From Bradyrhizobium amphicarpaeae (GTDB lineage Bacteria > Pseudomonadota > Alphaproteobacteria > Rhizobiales > Xanthobacteraceae), in NCBI RefSeq assembly GCF_002266435.3, contig NZ_CP029426.2, positions 6,726,001 through 6,790,000 of the forward strand: a DNA stretch of 64,000 bases, written 5' to 3'. Below the pieces are notes generated by a model. That model saw only the letters and a list, made by a program, of their open reading frames with translations, ran no database searches and had not been told where the DNA came from. The position numbers were made by a program, and so were the translations under genes. Shown here in pieces: positions 36,847-45,110 of this stretch (positions are counted from its first letter, which is position 1; every line of letters starts with the position of its first letter).

Positions 36847-38283
36847 GTGACTTTCGTCGCGCGTCATGCGCTGTGGTCGGATGAGCAAAGGGATGCCGCG
36901 TCGCGCATGCGCCGTCTCGTCGAAGACAAGAATCTCGAGGTCATCCGCCTCGCCTTCCCCGACCAGCACGGCATCCTGCGCGGCAAGACCATCATCGCCT
37001 CGGAGGCGATCGCGTCGCTGGAGAGCGGCTGCTCCATCACCACCACCATGCTGGCCAAGGACACTTCGCACCGCACGGTGTTTCCGGTGTTCACCGCCGG
37101 CGGCGGCTTCGGCATGAAGGAGATGGAGGGCGCGGCCGACGTGCTGATGGTGCCTGATCCCACCACGTTTCGCGTCTTGCCGTGGGCACCGACCACGGGC
37201 TGGGTGCTGTGCGATCTCCATTTCCAGGACGGCCGCCCGGTGCCGTTTGCGACGCGCTCGCTCTATCGCAAGGCGCTCGACGAACTCGCCAGCCGCGGCC
37301 ACGATTTCGTCGCGGGGCTGGAGGTCGAATTCCACATCTTCAAGCTCGACGATGCGCATATGCGGCCCGAGGATGCGGGACAGCCGGGCACGCCGCCCTC
37401 GGTGAGCCTGCTCAGCCACGGCTATCAATATCTCACCGAGCAGCGCTTCGATCAGATGGAGCCCGTGCTGGAGATTTTACGGCGCGACATCGTCGCGCTC
37501 GGGCTGCCGTTGCGCTCGGTCGAGGTCGAGTTTGGCCCGAGCCAGTGCGAGTTCACCTTCGCTCCGAAGAAGGGGCTGGAGCCCGCCGACAACATGGTGC
37601 TGTTTCGTTCTGCCGTGAAGCAGATCGCGCGCCGGCACGGCTACCACGCCACCTTCATGTGCCGGCCGAAACTGCCGAACGTGTTCGCCAGCGGCTGGCA
37701 CCTGCATCAGTCGATCGTCTCGCGCGCCACCGGTGAGAACCAATTCATGGCGAAGGACGGCGGCGAGCCGCTCAGCGCGTTTGGCCGCGCCTGGCTCGCC
37801 GGCCTGCTCGATCACGCGCATGCATCGACCGTGTTCACGACACCGACCATCAACGGCTACAAGCGCTACCGTTCCTATTCGCTGGCGCCGGACCGCGCGA
37901 TCTGGGGCCGCGACAATCGCGGCGTGATGATCCGCGTGCTCGGCGGCGCCAATGATGCCGCAACGCGCCTGGAGAACCGCATCGGCGAGCCCGCCGCCAA
38001 TCCCTATCTCTACATGGCCTCGCAGATCCTCTCGGGCCTCGACGGCGTCGACCGCAAGCTCGATCCGGGCCCGTCCGCCGACACGCCCTACGAGACCAAG
38101 GCGCCGCTGCTGCCGAAATCACTGCGCGATGCGGTCTCTGCGCTGAAGGACGATCCGTTCTTCCGCGACAAGTTCGGGCCTGAGTTCGTCGACTATTACA
38201 CCCACATCAAGAACGCCGAGATCGATCGTTTCCTGAGCGAGGTCACCGATTGGGAGCACCGCGAATATTTCGAGGCGTTTTGA
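36847..38283 (+). CDS. Glutamine-synthetase-like gamma-glutamyl ligase
   Basis: A 478-residue glutamine-synthetase-family protein (GTG start 36847). Beta-Grasp N-terminus: LEVIRLAFPDQHGILRGKT. Catalytic region: GLEVEFHIF, VEVEFGPSQCEFTF, GWHLHQSI and NRIGEPAANPYLY. This group includes gamma-glutamylputrescine, isopropylamine and anilide synthetases rather than ammonia-assimilating GlnA, which it does not closely resemble in its N-terminal half. It ligates glutamate to an amine, probably the substrate of the adjacent Rieske oxygenase, as TdnQ does in aniline degradation. It is on the same strand 130 nt downstream. Confidence 0.85.
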   Translation: MTFVARHALWSDEQRDAASRMRRLVEDKNLEVIRLAFPDQHGILRGKTIIASEAIASLESGCSITTTMLAKDTSHRTVFPVFTAGGGFGMKEMEGAADVLMVPDPTTFRVLPWAPTTGWVLCDLHFQDGRPVPFATRSLYRKALDELASRGHDFVAGLEVEFHIFKLDDAHMRPEDAGQPGTPPSVSLLSHGYQYLTEQRFDQMEPVLEILRRDIVALGLPLRSVEVEFGPSQCEFTFAPKKGLEPADNMVLFRSAVKQIARRHGYHATFMCRPKLPNVFASGWHLHQSIVSRATGENQFMAKDGGEPLSAFGRAWLAGLLDHAHASTVFTTPTINGYKRYRSYSLAPDRAIWGRDNRGVMIRVLGGANDAATRLENRIGEPAANPYLYMASQILSGLDGVDRKLDPGPSADTPYETKAPLLPKSLRDAVSALKDDPFFRDKFGPEFVDYYTHIKNAEIDRFLSEVTDWEHREYFEAF

Positions 38284-38301
38284 GCTGGCGATCAGCTCCG
38301 G

Positions 38302-39630
38302 TCATTCTGCGCGAGGCAGCGGCATGCTCGGCACGCCTCCTGCTGCAAGAGCGAACGAATTCGCCGTGCCGACCGAGATGCGGTTCTCGCGGTCACCATT
38401 CGGCTGGCGGAAGCCGGCTTGTGTGACGTCTGCGCGCCGGGCTGTGCCAGCCGGATGCGCCGCGACGAGCCGGCCGGCGCGTCGCGCATAGGCACGTCGC
38501 AGCCCGGCATCACGCTGATTGCCTCCGCGCGCGATCAACTGCTCGTCGGCATCGGGACGATAGATGACGCCGCAACCGGCAACCAGCGTCGCCGGGGCGC
38601 GGTACCCCAACGAATTGCCTTCGTTGTAGGTGAGGTCCGCCAGATTGGTCGCGAGCAGTTCGATTCCGTGCAGTCCGATGATCGAGCCTCGTGCAGCCTT
38701 GACCTCGACCGTTCGTACTTGCGGATTGCAGCGGGAGCGCGCCTGCGGATATTCCTGAATGGCTGCGCGTGCATATGACAGCACTTCGCCGGTCTCGTAG
38801 ACGCGGTCGACGACAAGACCTTGAACGTTTTCGGCCAGGAGTGCCTTGTTGACGAGGTGCGCACCGGTCACAGGAGACGGATCGAACGCGAACACCTTGG
38901 CGATCCGCGGACCGCTAGACTTGGTCGCAAGCGCGACGAACTGCGCGAGACCGCCGCCCAGCGAATGTCCCGTCGAAACGATCTGCGGCTTCCGGGCAGC
39001 CCGCTTGTAGCAATCCAGATTCTGGATCTGCTTCATGATCGTGTCCACATTGCGCTGGAGCTGCTTATAATAGTCGTCGTAGGGCGAACCGAACCGGCTG
39101 AGGTTGGAATACCAGTCACCTCCCGAGAGCCCAACCGTGCCGCGGAACGCGATGCTGACCTCGCTGCAAGACGGGCGTGCGGACGCACGCGTCCGAGCCC
39201 ACACCTGGTATGTCGGGCCGCTGCCGAAATCCCAGCCGCGCCTGGCGTAAGCTGCCTTGCAAGCTTCGTCGGCGGGGTCGAGGCAGGTGAGGTAAGAGTC
39301 GCTGCCGAACTGGTAGCGCCACGGCTTGAAGACCTTCCGCGCATACCCTTTGAGGTCTTCCTGCGAGGTCGGAATCGCATTCTGCACGGCGTACTCGACT
39401 TCATCGCCGAGGCCAGCATCCCGCATCGTGTTCAGCACGCCGACCGGCTTGTAAGCCGTCGCCGACTGGATGGCGTAAGGCAAATAATACTCGGCATGTC
39501 TGTAGACATAGGCCGCCAAGATGTCGGGATCCGCGTTGGATTGAGCCGCGACGGGCTGAACCGAAGTAAGCCAGAGTGCCGCACCCGCGCTGGCAAGAAC
39601 GATTCGAAATGCTGTGAAACGAAACCGCAT
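38302..39630 (-). CDS. Exported class 3 lipase-like protein
   Basis: A 442-residue protein with a signal peptide (about 1-29, VAA-Q) and a lipase class 3 fold: SIAFRGTVGLSGGDW gives the oxyanion segment, STGHSLGGGLAQF the nucleophile elbow, and VFAFDPSPV follows. Several Cys residues (SYLTCLDPADEACK and later) point to disulfides in the periplasm. A likely catalytic His is in the C-terminal half but is not certain. It is convergent with the glutamine-synthetase-like gene, 18 nt apart. Confidence 0.78.
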   Translation of the reverse strand: MRFRFTAFRIVLASAGAALWLTSVQPVAAQSNADPDILAAYVYRHAEYYLPYAIQSATAYKPVGVLNTMRDAGLGDEVEYAVQNAIPTSQEDLKGYARKVFKPWRYQFGSDSYLTCLDPADEACKAAYARRGWDFGSGPTYQVWARTRASARPSCSEVSIAFRGTVGLSGGDWYSNLSRFGSPYDDYYKQLQRNVDTIMKQIQNLDCYKRAARKPQIVSTGHSLGGGLAQFVALATKSSGPRIAKVFAFDPSPVTGAHLVNKALLAENVQGLVVDRVYETGEVLSYARAAIQEYPQARSRCNPQVRTVEVKAARGSIIGLHGIELLATNLADLTYNEGNSLGYRAPATLVAGCGVIYRPDADEQLIARGGNQRDAGLRRAYARRAGRLVAAHPAGTARRADVTQAGFRQPNGDRENRISVGTANSFALAAGGVPSMPLPRAE

Positions 39631-39737
39631 GGCAACGTCTCCAAAAATATATAAGACAATCTATGGGTGCATGAGACCATAGTCTCTCCTGGTTGGCAAT
39701 ATCGGAGACGAGCAGCCGGCAGGAGGTCGATCAACAA

Positions 39738-40334
39738 TCAGCCCAATGATCCCAAAGCCCGCCTCCTTCCACGCACATCGGCGACCACCGCAACGATTGC
39801 GTAGACAGCGAACATCCCGATCGCGAGCGGAGCCCCCTCGAGGATCCTCCAGCCCAGGCCGACCACCTGATGCGCGGCGCCGCCGACATCGCCGCCAAAG
39901 ACGATGCAATCACCCACGCCGCCTTCGTTGGGTTCGCACTTTGGATTGACGAGATGGCTGATCGAAAGCATGGGGCCGAAATAGGGGACGAATGCGCAGA
40001 CGAGACCGATTGCAAACGCCAGCAGCAATCGGGACCATAACCGAGGCCAGCCAAGCGTAATCAGCCAGTAGCAAGACGCGAGCCACAACACGGCGAGGCC
40101 GTCGCCAAAGCGGGAGCCCACCAAATAGCCGGCATCCAGCGCATGCCTGATGATCTCTGCAGCAGAAGGACCGATGGAGCAGCCAGCATCGCTGCCGGGT
40201 CTGCATCCCAAAAGTCCTGCAAAGAGAGAGGTGAGCAATATCACCAATTCCGGAAGGAACGGCACGACGACCAGCAGCAATAAGCCGGCTCTCCAGCGCA
40301 GACGATAAAAATTCCCGTCAGGTTTCGATGTCAT
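39738..40334 (-). CDS. Polytopic membrane protein, unknown function
   Basis: A 198-residue protein with about four hydrophobic helices: AGLLLLVVVPFLPELVILL, DGLAVLWLASCYWLITLGW, LLLAFAIGLVCAFVPYFG and PLAIGMFAVYAIVAVVA. Cys residues in extramembrane loops (CRPGSDAGC; KCEPNEGGVGDC) could form periplasmic disulfides. The ATG at 40334 is chosen over an upstream start at 40415. No family was recognised. Confidence 0.6.
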   Translation of the reverse strand: MTSKPDGNFYRLRWRAGLLLLVVVPFLPELVILLTSLFAGLLGCRPGSDAGCSIGPSAAEIIRHALDAGYLVGSRFGDGLAVLWLASCYWLITLGWPRLWSRLLLAFAIGLVCAFVPYFGPMLSISHLVNPKCEPNEGGVGDCIVFGGDVGGAAHQVVGLGWRILEGAPLAIGMFAVYAIVAVVADVRGRRRALGSLG

Positions 40335-40529
40335 GCTTGATGCGGGGTCATTATCCAAAATGATCTTCCGCGAAGACCCCAAGCCTCTACTACCTCTGAT
40401 AGAGAACGATCGCAATGGACATCATCCGGTTCTTTCGGCGCTACTGACGTCGGCTTGCGCGCTGCCGGGACGCGTCTGAACTCAGGTAAGTCTGGTTGAC
40501 CAGATGCCAGAACTTGCCACGCGCGAGCT

Positions 40530-41243
40530 CTAGATCCCCAGGTACTTATGCTGCAAATCCGGCTCGGCCATCAGCTCGTCCGACGTGCCGCTCCACACCG
40601 TTTTGCCGCGCTCGATGATAGTGTGGCGGTCGCAGATGCGGGCGAGGTGCTCGATGTTCTTGTCGACGACCAGGATCGACTGGCCCCGGCTCTTGAGCAG
40701 CGACAGGCAGTGCCAGATCTCCTCGCGGATCAGCGGCGCGAGGCCTTCGGTCGCCTCGTCCAGGATCAGCAGCTTCGGGTTGGTCATCAGCGCGCGGCCG
40801 ATCGCCAGCATCTGCTGCTCGCCGCCGGAGAGCTGGTTGCCCATGTTGGCGGCGCGTTCGGCGAGGCGCGGAAACATGACGTAGATCGCGGCCAGCGTCC
40901 AGGGATTGGGGCTGCCGAAGCGATCGGCGGCAGCCGCGACCAGATTTTCGCGCACGGTGAGGTTCGGGAAGATCTGGCGTCCCTCGGGGACCAGACCGAT
41001 GCCGAGTTTCGCGATCCTGTAGGACGGAAGCTGCCTGACCTCGGCGCCCGCGAAACGAATGCTGCCGGCGCGGGCCGGCGTCAGGCCCATGATGGAGCGA
41101 ATGGTCGTGGTCTTGCCCATGCCGTTGCGGCCCATCAGCGAGACCATCTCGCCCGGCTTGATCGACAGCGACAGCCCGAACAGCACCTGGGAGAGGCCAT
41201 AGCAGGTCTCGATGCCGTCGACCTCGAGCAGCGTGTCAGCCAT
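40530..41243 (-). CDS. livF: Branched-chain-type ABC transporter ATPase LivF
   Basis: A 237-residue ABC ATPase, LivF type: Walker A GRNGMGKTT, the Q-loop at PEGRQIFPNLT, signature LSGGEQQMLAIGRAL and Walker B LLILDEATEGLAP, with H-loop-equivalent VDKNI. It pairs with LivG. It overlaps the livG end by 8 nt. The transporter set lacks its own binding protein and is the last gene of livHMGF. Confidence 0.9.
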   Translation of the reverse strand: MADTLLEVDGIETCYGLSQVLFGLSLSIKPGEMVSLMGRNGMGKTTTIRSIMGLTPARAGSIRFAGAEVRQLPSYRIAKLGIGLVPEGRQIFPNLTVRENLVAAAADRFGSPNPWTLAAIYVMFPRLAERAANMGNQLSGGEQQMLAIGRALMTNPKLLILDEATEGLAPLIREEIWHCLSLLKSRGQSILVVDKNIEHLARICDRHTIIERGKTVWSGTSDELMAEPDLQHKYLGI

Positions 41244-42003
41244 GATGCGTCACCACGTGCTGGTCGCCGAGATAGGCGCGCTTGACGTCCTCGTTGGCAC
41301 GGATCGCGGCTGGATCGCCCGAGGCGATGACGCGGCCATAGACCAGCACCGAGATGCGGTCGGCGAGCGCGAACACCGCCGGCATGTCGTGCTCGACCAG
41401 CACGATCGAGACTTCCTTGCGTAACTCCTGGAGCAGCTTCACCATGCCCTGCGATTCGGTGACGCCGAGACCGGCCATGGGCTCGTCGAGCAGCAGCAAT
41501 TTCGGCTTGCTGGCGAGTGCGACGGCAAGCTCGATCTGGCGCCGCTCGCCGTGGCTGAGCCTCGACACCAGCACGTCGGCGCGATGAGCCAGCCCGACGC
41601 GATCCAGCGCAGCGTGCGCGGCATCGCGAAGGCCCTTCTCCTTGCGCGCATTGGCAAAGAAGCGGAACGAGGTGCCGGCATGCGCCTGCGCGGCCAGCGC
41701 GACGTTGTCGGCGGCGGTGAAGTCGAGCAGCAGCGAGGTGATCTGGAACGAACGCGCAAGGCCCAGCGCGCAGCGGCGATGGGCCGGCAAATAGGTGATG
41801 TCGCGGCCGCCGAGCGAGACGCTGCCGGAATGCGGATCGAGATGCCCGGTCAGCTGGCTGATCAGCGTGGTCTTGCCGGCGCCGTTCGGGCCGATGATGG
41901 CGTGCAGCTCTCCGGCCGCGACGTCGAGCGAGACGTTGTCGGTGGCGATGATGCCGCCGAAGCGACGCACCAGCTTTTCGACGCGGAGCAGGGGTTCAGC
42001 CAC
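41236..42003 (-). CDS. livG: Branched-chain-type ABC transporter ATPase LivG
   Basis: A 255-residue ATPase: GPNGAGKTT (Walker A), LGLARSFQI typical of LivG, signature LSHGERRQIELAVAL, Walker B LLLLDEPMAGLG and HDM after it. A GTG start at 42003 overlaps the livM stop and is preferred over an upstream frame at 42039. The protein drives import with LivF. Confidence 0.9.
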   Translation of the reverse strand: MAEPLLRVEKLVRRFGGIIATDNVSLDVAAGELHAIIGPNGAGKTTLISQLTGHLDPHSGSVSLGGRDITYLPAHRRCALGLARSFQITSLLLDFTAADNVALAAQAHAGTSFRFFANARKEKGLRDAAHAALDRVGLAHRADVLVSRLSHGERRQIELAVALASKPKLLLLDEPMAGLGVTESQGMVKLLQELRKEVSIVLVEHDMPAVFALADRISVLVYGRVIASGDPAAIRANEDVKRAYLGDQHVVTHHG

Positions 42004-42940
42004 GGCCGACCCTCCCCAGCATGCCCATGATGCCGCCACGGCCGAACAGCACGATCAACAACAGCAGCGGGCCCATGATCAGCGCCCAATATTCGGTGAT
42101 CTGCGACAGGAATTCTTCCAGCAGCAGGAACACCACCGCGCCCACGACCGGGCCGAACAGCGTGCCCATGCCGCCCAGGATCACCATCACCATGAGGTCG
42201 CCGGAGCGGGTCCAGTACATCACGGCCGGGCTGACGAAATCGGTGTTGTTGGCGAGCAGCGCGCCGGCGAGGCCGCACATCGTCCCTGAGATGACGAAGC
42301 AGACGAGCTGGTAGCGTTTGGCCGGAAAGCCGATCGCCTGCATGCGCTGCTCGTTGGAGCGCAAGCCCTGCACGACGAGGCCGAAGCGCGAATTGACGAT
42401 GCGCCAGATCAGGAAGATGACGCCGAGCAGGCAGGCGAGGCAGAGATAATAGAACTGCGTGCGGTTCGACAGGTTGATCAGCCCGGAGAAGTCGCTGCGC
42501 TTGTAGACGGTCAGGCCGTCATCGCCGCCGTAGCGGGCAAGGCCGGAGGCGACGTAATAGGCCATCTGCGCGAAGGCGAGCGTGATCATGATGAAATAGA
42601 CGCCCCGGGTGCGCAGCGACAGCGCGCCGATCACCAGCGCGTAAGTAGCGGACGCCGCGAGCGCGACCGGAAACTGGATGAAGCCTGAGCCGACACCTTC
42701 CTGCGCCAGCATGCCGACCGCGTAGCCGCCGATGCCGAGATAGGCGGCGTGGCCGAAGCTCATCATGCCGCCAAAACCCATGATGAGATTGAGGCTCGCG
42801 GCCGCCAGCGCCAGGATGACGATGCGGGTGAACAGCGTCAGGATGAAGATATTGCCGGACGCTTGCGAATACAGCGGCAACAGCACGAGGCCGGCCAGCA
42901 TCAGGGCCGTGACGGCCTTGCTCACAGTAAAAGACTTCAT
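41996..42940 (-). CDS. livM: Branched-chain-type ABC permease LivM
   Basis: A 314-residue permease with about nine helices. SLNLIMGFGGMMSFGHAAYL and the later AIGFPAKRYQL (EAA-type coupling loop) are the family landmarks. The start overlaps the livH stop by 4 nt. It is part of an uptake system whose position next to luxRI and whose box-type motif suggest an aromatic substrate rather than leucine. Confidence 0.9.
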   Translation of the reverse strand: MKSFTVSKAVTALMLAGLVLLPLYSQASGNIFILTLFTRIVILALAAASLNLIMGFGGMMSFGHAAYLGIGGYAVGMLAQEGVGSGFIQFPVALAASATYALVIGALSLRTRGVYFIMITLAFAQMAYYVASGLARYGGDDGLTVYKRSDFSGLINLSNRTQFYYLCLACLLGVIFLIWRIVNSRFGLVVQGLRSNEQRMQAIGFPAKRYQLVCFVISGTMCGLAGALLANNTDFVSPAVMYWTRSGDLMVMVILGGMGTLFGPVVGAVVFLLLEEFLSQITEYWALIMGPLLLLIVLFGRGGIMGMLGRVGRG

Positions 42941-43857
42941 CGACGGTTGGCCGGAAACAGCCCCTCCGGCCGCACCACCAGCACGATCGCCATCAGCAGG
43001 TAGATCAGCATGGAGGACAATGCGGGCGCGGCGGTGGAGGCAGCGGCGCCGCTCAGCACCTGCCGCAGCAGATTGGGCAGAAAGGCGCGGCCGAGCGTGT
43101 CGATCATGCCGACGAAGATCGCGGCCAGGAAGGCGCCGCGGATCGAGCCGATGCCGCCGATCACGATGATGACGAAGGCGAGGATCAGGATGTTCTCGCC
43201 CATGCCGATCTGCACGGTGAGGATCGGCGCCTGCATCAGCCCGGCGAGGCCCGCGAGCGCGGCGCCGAGGCCGAACACCAGCGTGTAGAGCAGCTTGATG
43301 TTGATGCCGAGCGCGCCGATCATCTCGCGGTTGGAGGCGCCGGCGCGGATCAACATGCCGATGCGCGTGCGCATCACGCCGAGATAGAGCAGCAGCGCCA
43401 CCAGCAGCGCCACCACGATGATGGCGAGCCGATAGGCCGGATAGTGAATGCCGGGCAGGATCGGCACCGGCACCGTGAGCCAGACCGGCAGCGGCAGCGC
43501 AAGGCCGGCCGGCCCCCAGATCAACCGCACGGCTTCATTGAAGAACAGGATCAGCCCGAAGGTTGCGAGCACGTGGTCGAGATGATCCCTCCCATAGAGA
43601 TGCCGCAGCGCCGACATTTCGAGCACGATGCCGAGGATCAGAGTGGCGCCAAGCGCCAGCAGCGCGCCGAGCAGGAAGCTGCCGGTCCAGGCCGCGAAGG
43701 TCGCGGCGAAATAGGCGCCCATCATGTAGAGCGAGCCGTGCGCGAGGTTGACGAAATCCATGATCCCGAACACCAGCGTCAGGCCGGCGGCGAGCAGGAA
43801 CAGCAACAGGCCGAACTGCAATCCGTTCAAGAACTGTTCGACGACGAGCAGCATCAA
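42937..43857 (-). CDS. livH: Branched-chain-type ABC permease LivH
   Basis: A 306-residue permease and first gene of livHMGF. Family features: GLQFGLLLFLLAAGLTLVFGIMDFVNLAHGSLYM-type N-terminus, the ALGINIKLLYTLVFGLGA coupling region and LILAFVIIVIGGIGSIRGA. Upstream 139 nt away is the 17-bp box motif and a TGCA triplet array, suggesting control by BoxR. Confidence 0.92.
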   Translation of the reverse strand: MMLLVVEQFLNGLQFGLLLFLLAAGLTLVFGIMDFVNLAHGSLYMMGAYFAATFAAWTGSFLLGALLALGATLILGIVLEMSALRHLYGRDHLDHVLATFGLILFFNEAVRLIWGPAGLALPLPVWLTVPVPILPGIHYPAYRLAIIVVALLVALLLYLGVMRTRIGMLIRAGASNREMIGALGINIKLLYTLVFGLGAALAGLAGLMQAPILTVQIGMGENILILAFVIIVIGGIGSIRGAFLAAIFVGMIDTLGRAFLPNLLRQVLSGAAASTAAPALSSMLIYLLMAIVLVVRPEGLFPANRR

Positions 43858-43995
43858 GACTCTTTCAGGCGCACGCGGTGTTGCGCCGATGTTCGAACAC
43901 GGTCGCCATCAGTGAAAGAGCTCCCCCTGCCTCATCAAGGCGGAAAAATGGGTAATGGCAGTATCGTTCCGAGGCAAGAGCGATTCGACACCGAA

Positions 43996-44021
43996 CATGC
44001 ACTTTGTTGCATGCCGGTGCA
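43996..44021 (-). promoter_or_regulatory. 17-bp box-regulon motif and TGCA array upstream of livHMGF
   Basis: Minus strand ATGCAACAAAGTGCATG (43996-44012). TGCA occurs at 43998-44001, 44008-44011 and 44018-44021, i.e. TGCA-N6-TGCA-N6-TGCA, phased at 10 bp, one helical turn. The rest of the 289-bp intergenic region (43858-44146) shows no gene. Confidence 0.6.
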
Positions 44022-44146
44022 TGCGGTCGAAATGGCCTTGCAAGAAGGCTGCCGCGTCGGCTGGGGCAACCTGCCGCACCCAAACGATCACCCTCCCCCC
44101 GTTGCCGGGAGGAGGGTGCTGGAAAATGTCGATCGAGGAGATGCGT

Positions 44147-44365
44147 CTAGTGCGACGTCATCTGCTGGGAAAGGTCATCCGTTTCGGCGAGCACGCTGTT
44201 GGCCGTCGAGGCCTCCAGCGCCGCCATCCGGAACAGATAGGCGAGCGTCGCCAATCCGGTGTCGTCCGCCATCTGCGCCAGCTCGAGCGCCATGTCGGAC
44301 ATGTAGCCGAGATTCTCGTCCCTGGTCTGCGCCATGATCTGGCTGTCCCGCATCATGTTCGACAT
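44147..44365 (-). CDS. Small ORF coupled to luxI, unknown function
   Basis: A 72-residue acidic, Met-rich helical protein (MSNMMRDSQIMAQTRDE at the start, then ALELAQMADDTGLATLAYLF). The ATG follows the luxI TGA after one base (TGAGATG), so it is probably translated with luxI. No signal, membrane segment or family seen. Confidence 0.65.
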   Translation of the reverse strand: MSNMMRDSQIMAQTRDENLGYMSDMALELAQMADDTGLATLAYLFRMAALEASTANSVLAETDDLSQQMTSH

Positions 44366-44366
44366 C

Positions 44367-45023
44367 TCAGGCGCTCTTTCGTTGTGCGGCGAGGCCGCAG
44401 AGGTTGGCACGGGCGACGGCGTCGAGACGCGGGCCGTCCTGGCGCACGACATCCTTCATCCCGATACGGTCGCGCACGACATCGAGCGATTCCTGACGGA
44501 CCTCGATGGACGCCGCCATGGTCCAGGAATTCTCGATCAATGCCGGCAATCCCAGCGGGGTCACGACGAAGCCGATGTCATGGAAGCGAGGCAGCCACCA
44601 AGTCTCCATGACGAGACAGAGACGCTCGATACCCTGATCCAGACAGAACTCCTGCGCCGCCGCCATCAATTGCAGATTGAACGCGCCGTCGCGGCGCTCG
44701 CGCGAAACGAAGAAGCGCGACCACTCCCAGACCAGCGGGTCCGAGGGGCAACCGCGCACCGCGGCGAGATGCGGGAAGACCTCGCTCATCATCGTCGGCT
44801 TGGTGGTCGGATACAGGCGGGAGCCGCCGAGCACCCGGCGGTTTTCGAGAGCCAGCAGGTAGATCGCGTCCTCATTATCGTAGGTGTCGATCTCGCGGCC
44901 GTCGGGCTTGCGCAGCGCCTCCCATTTCCGCTCCTCGACGAAAATCTCGTGTCGCACCCTGAAATGTTGCTCAAGAACGTCCTCGTAGAGGTGCCGGTTA
45001 ACGGCAGAAATCACATGAATCAT
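44367..45023 (-). CDS. Acyl-homoserine-lactone synthase (BjaI/RpaI/BraI type)
   Basis: A 218-residue LuxI-family synthase. The conserved RHEIFVEERKWEAL, EIDTYDNEDAIYLL, GGSRLYPTTKP and VWEWSRFFV segments supply the catalytic Arg, Phe, Trp, Asp and Glu residues. It resembles rhizobial/Rhodopseudomonas synthases that use acyl- or aryl-CoA rather than acyl-ACP (isovaleryl-, cinnamoyl- or p-coumaroyl-CoA). It lies downstream of luxR on the same strand with a palindrome in the promoter, and an inverted repeat overlaps its ribosome binding site. Confidence 0.92.
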   Translation of the reverse strand: MIHVISAVNRHLYEDVLEQHFRVRHEIFVEERKWEALRKPDGREIDTYDNEDAIYLLALENRRVLGGSRLYPTTKPTMMSEVFPHLAAVRGCPSDPLVWEWSRFFVSRERRDGAFNLQLMAAAQEFCLDQGIERLCLVMETWWLPRFHDIGFVVTPLGLPALIENSWTMAASIEVRQESLDVVRDRIGMKDVVRQDGPRLDAVARANLCGLAAQRKSA

Positions 45024-45026
45024 TTA

Positions 45027-45056
45027 TTCCCCCATTTTTCGAAATAATGGGGAATC
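45027..45056 (-). promoter_or_regulatory. Inverted repeat covering the luxI ribosome binding site
   Basis: Minus strand arms ATTCCCCATT and AATGGGGGAAT flank a loop with ATTTCGAAA. The GGGGG that serves as the luxI Shine-Dalgarno, 6-8 nt before the ATG at 45023, lies within the 3' arm, so the folded RNA would hide it. Confidence 0.5.
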
Positions 45057-45079
45057 CTCACGGAAAACGGCCAGACCGA

Positions 45080-45101
45080 CTATTGGGAAATTTCCCAGTA
45101 G
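45080..45101. promoter_or_regulatory. Lux-box-like palindrome between luxR and luxI
   Basis: A 22-bp palindrome with core TGGGAAATTTCCCA (14 bp, perfect), extended outward by CTA/TAG with one mismatched pair. It lies 57 nt upstream of the luxI ATG, a position and symmetry typical for LuxR-type operators. Confidence 0.65.
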
Positions 45102-45110
45102 GCGCGGATT

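Noticed and set aside
36847..38283. Assignment as glutamine synthetase GlnA
   Set aside because: The family is right but the N-terminal half and the neighbourhood (Rieske oxygenase, IclR) fit gamma-glutamyl-amine ligases better.
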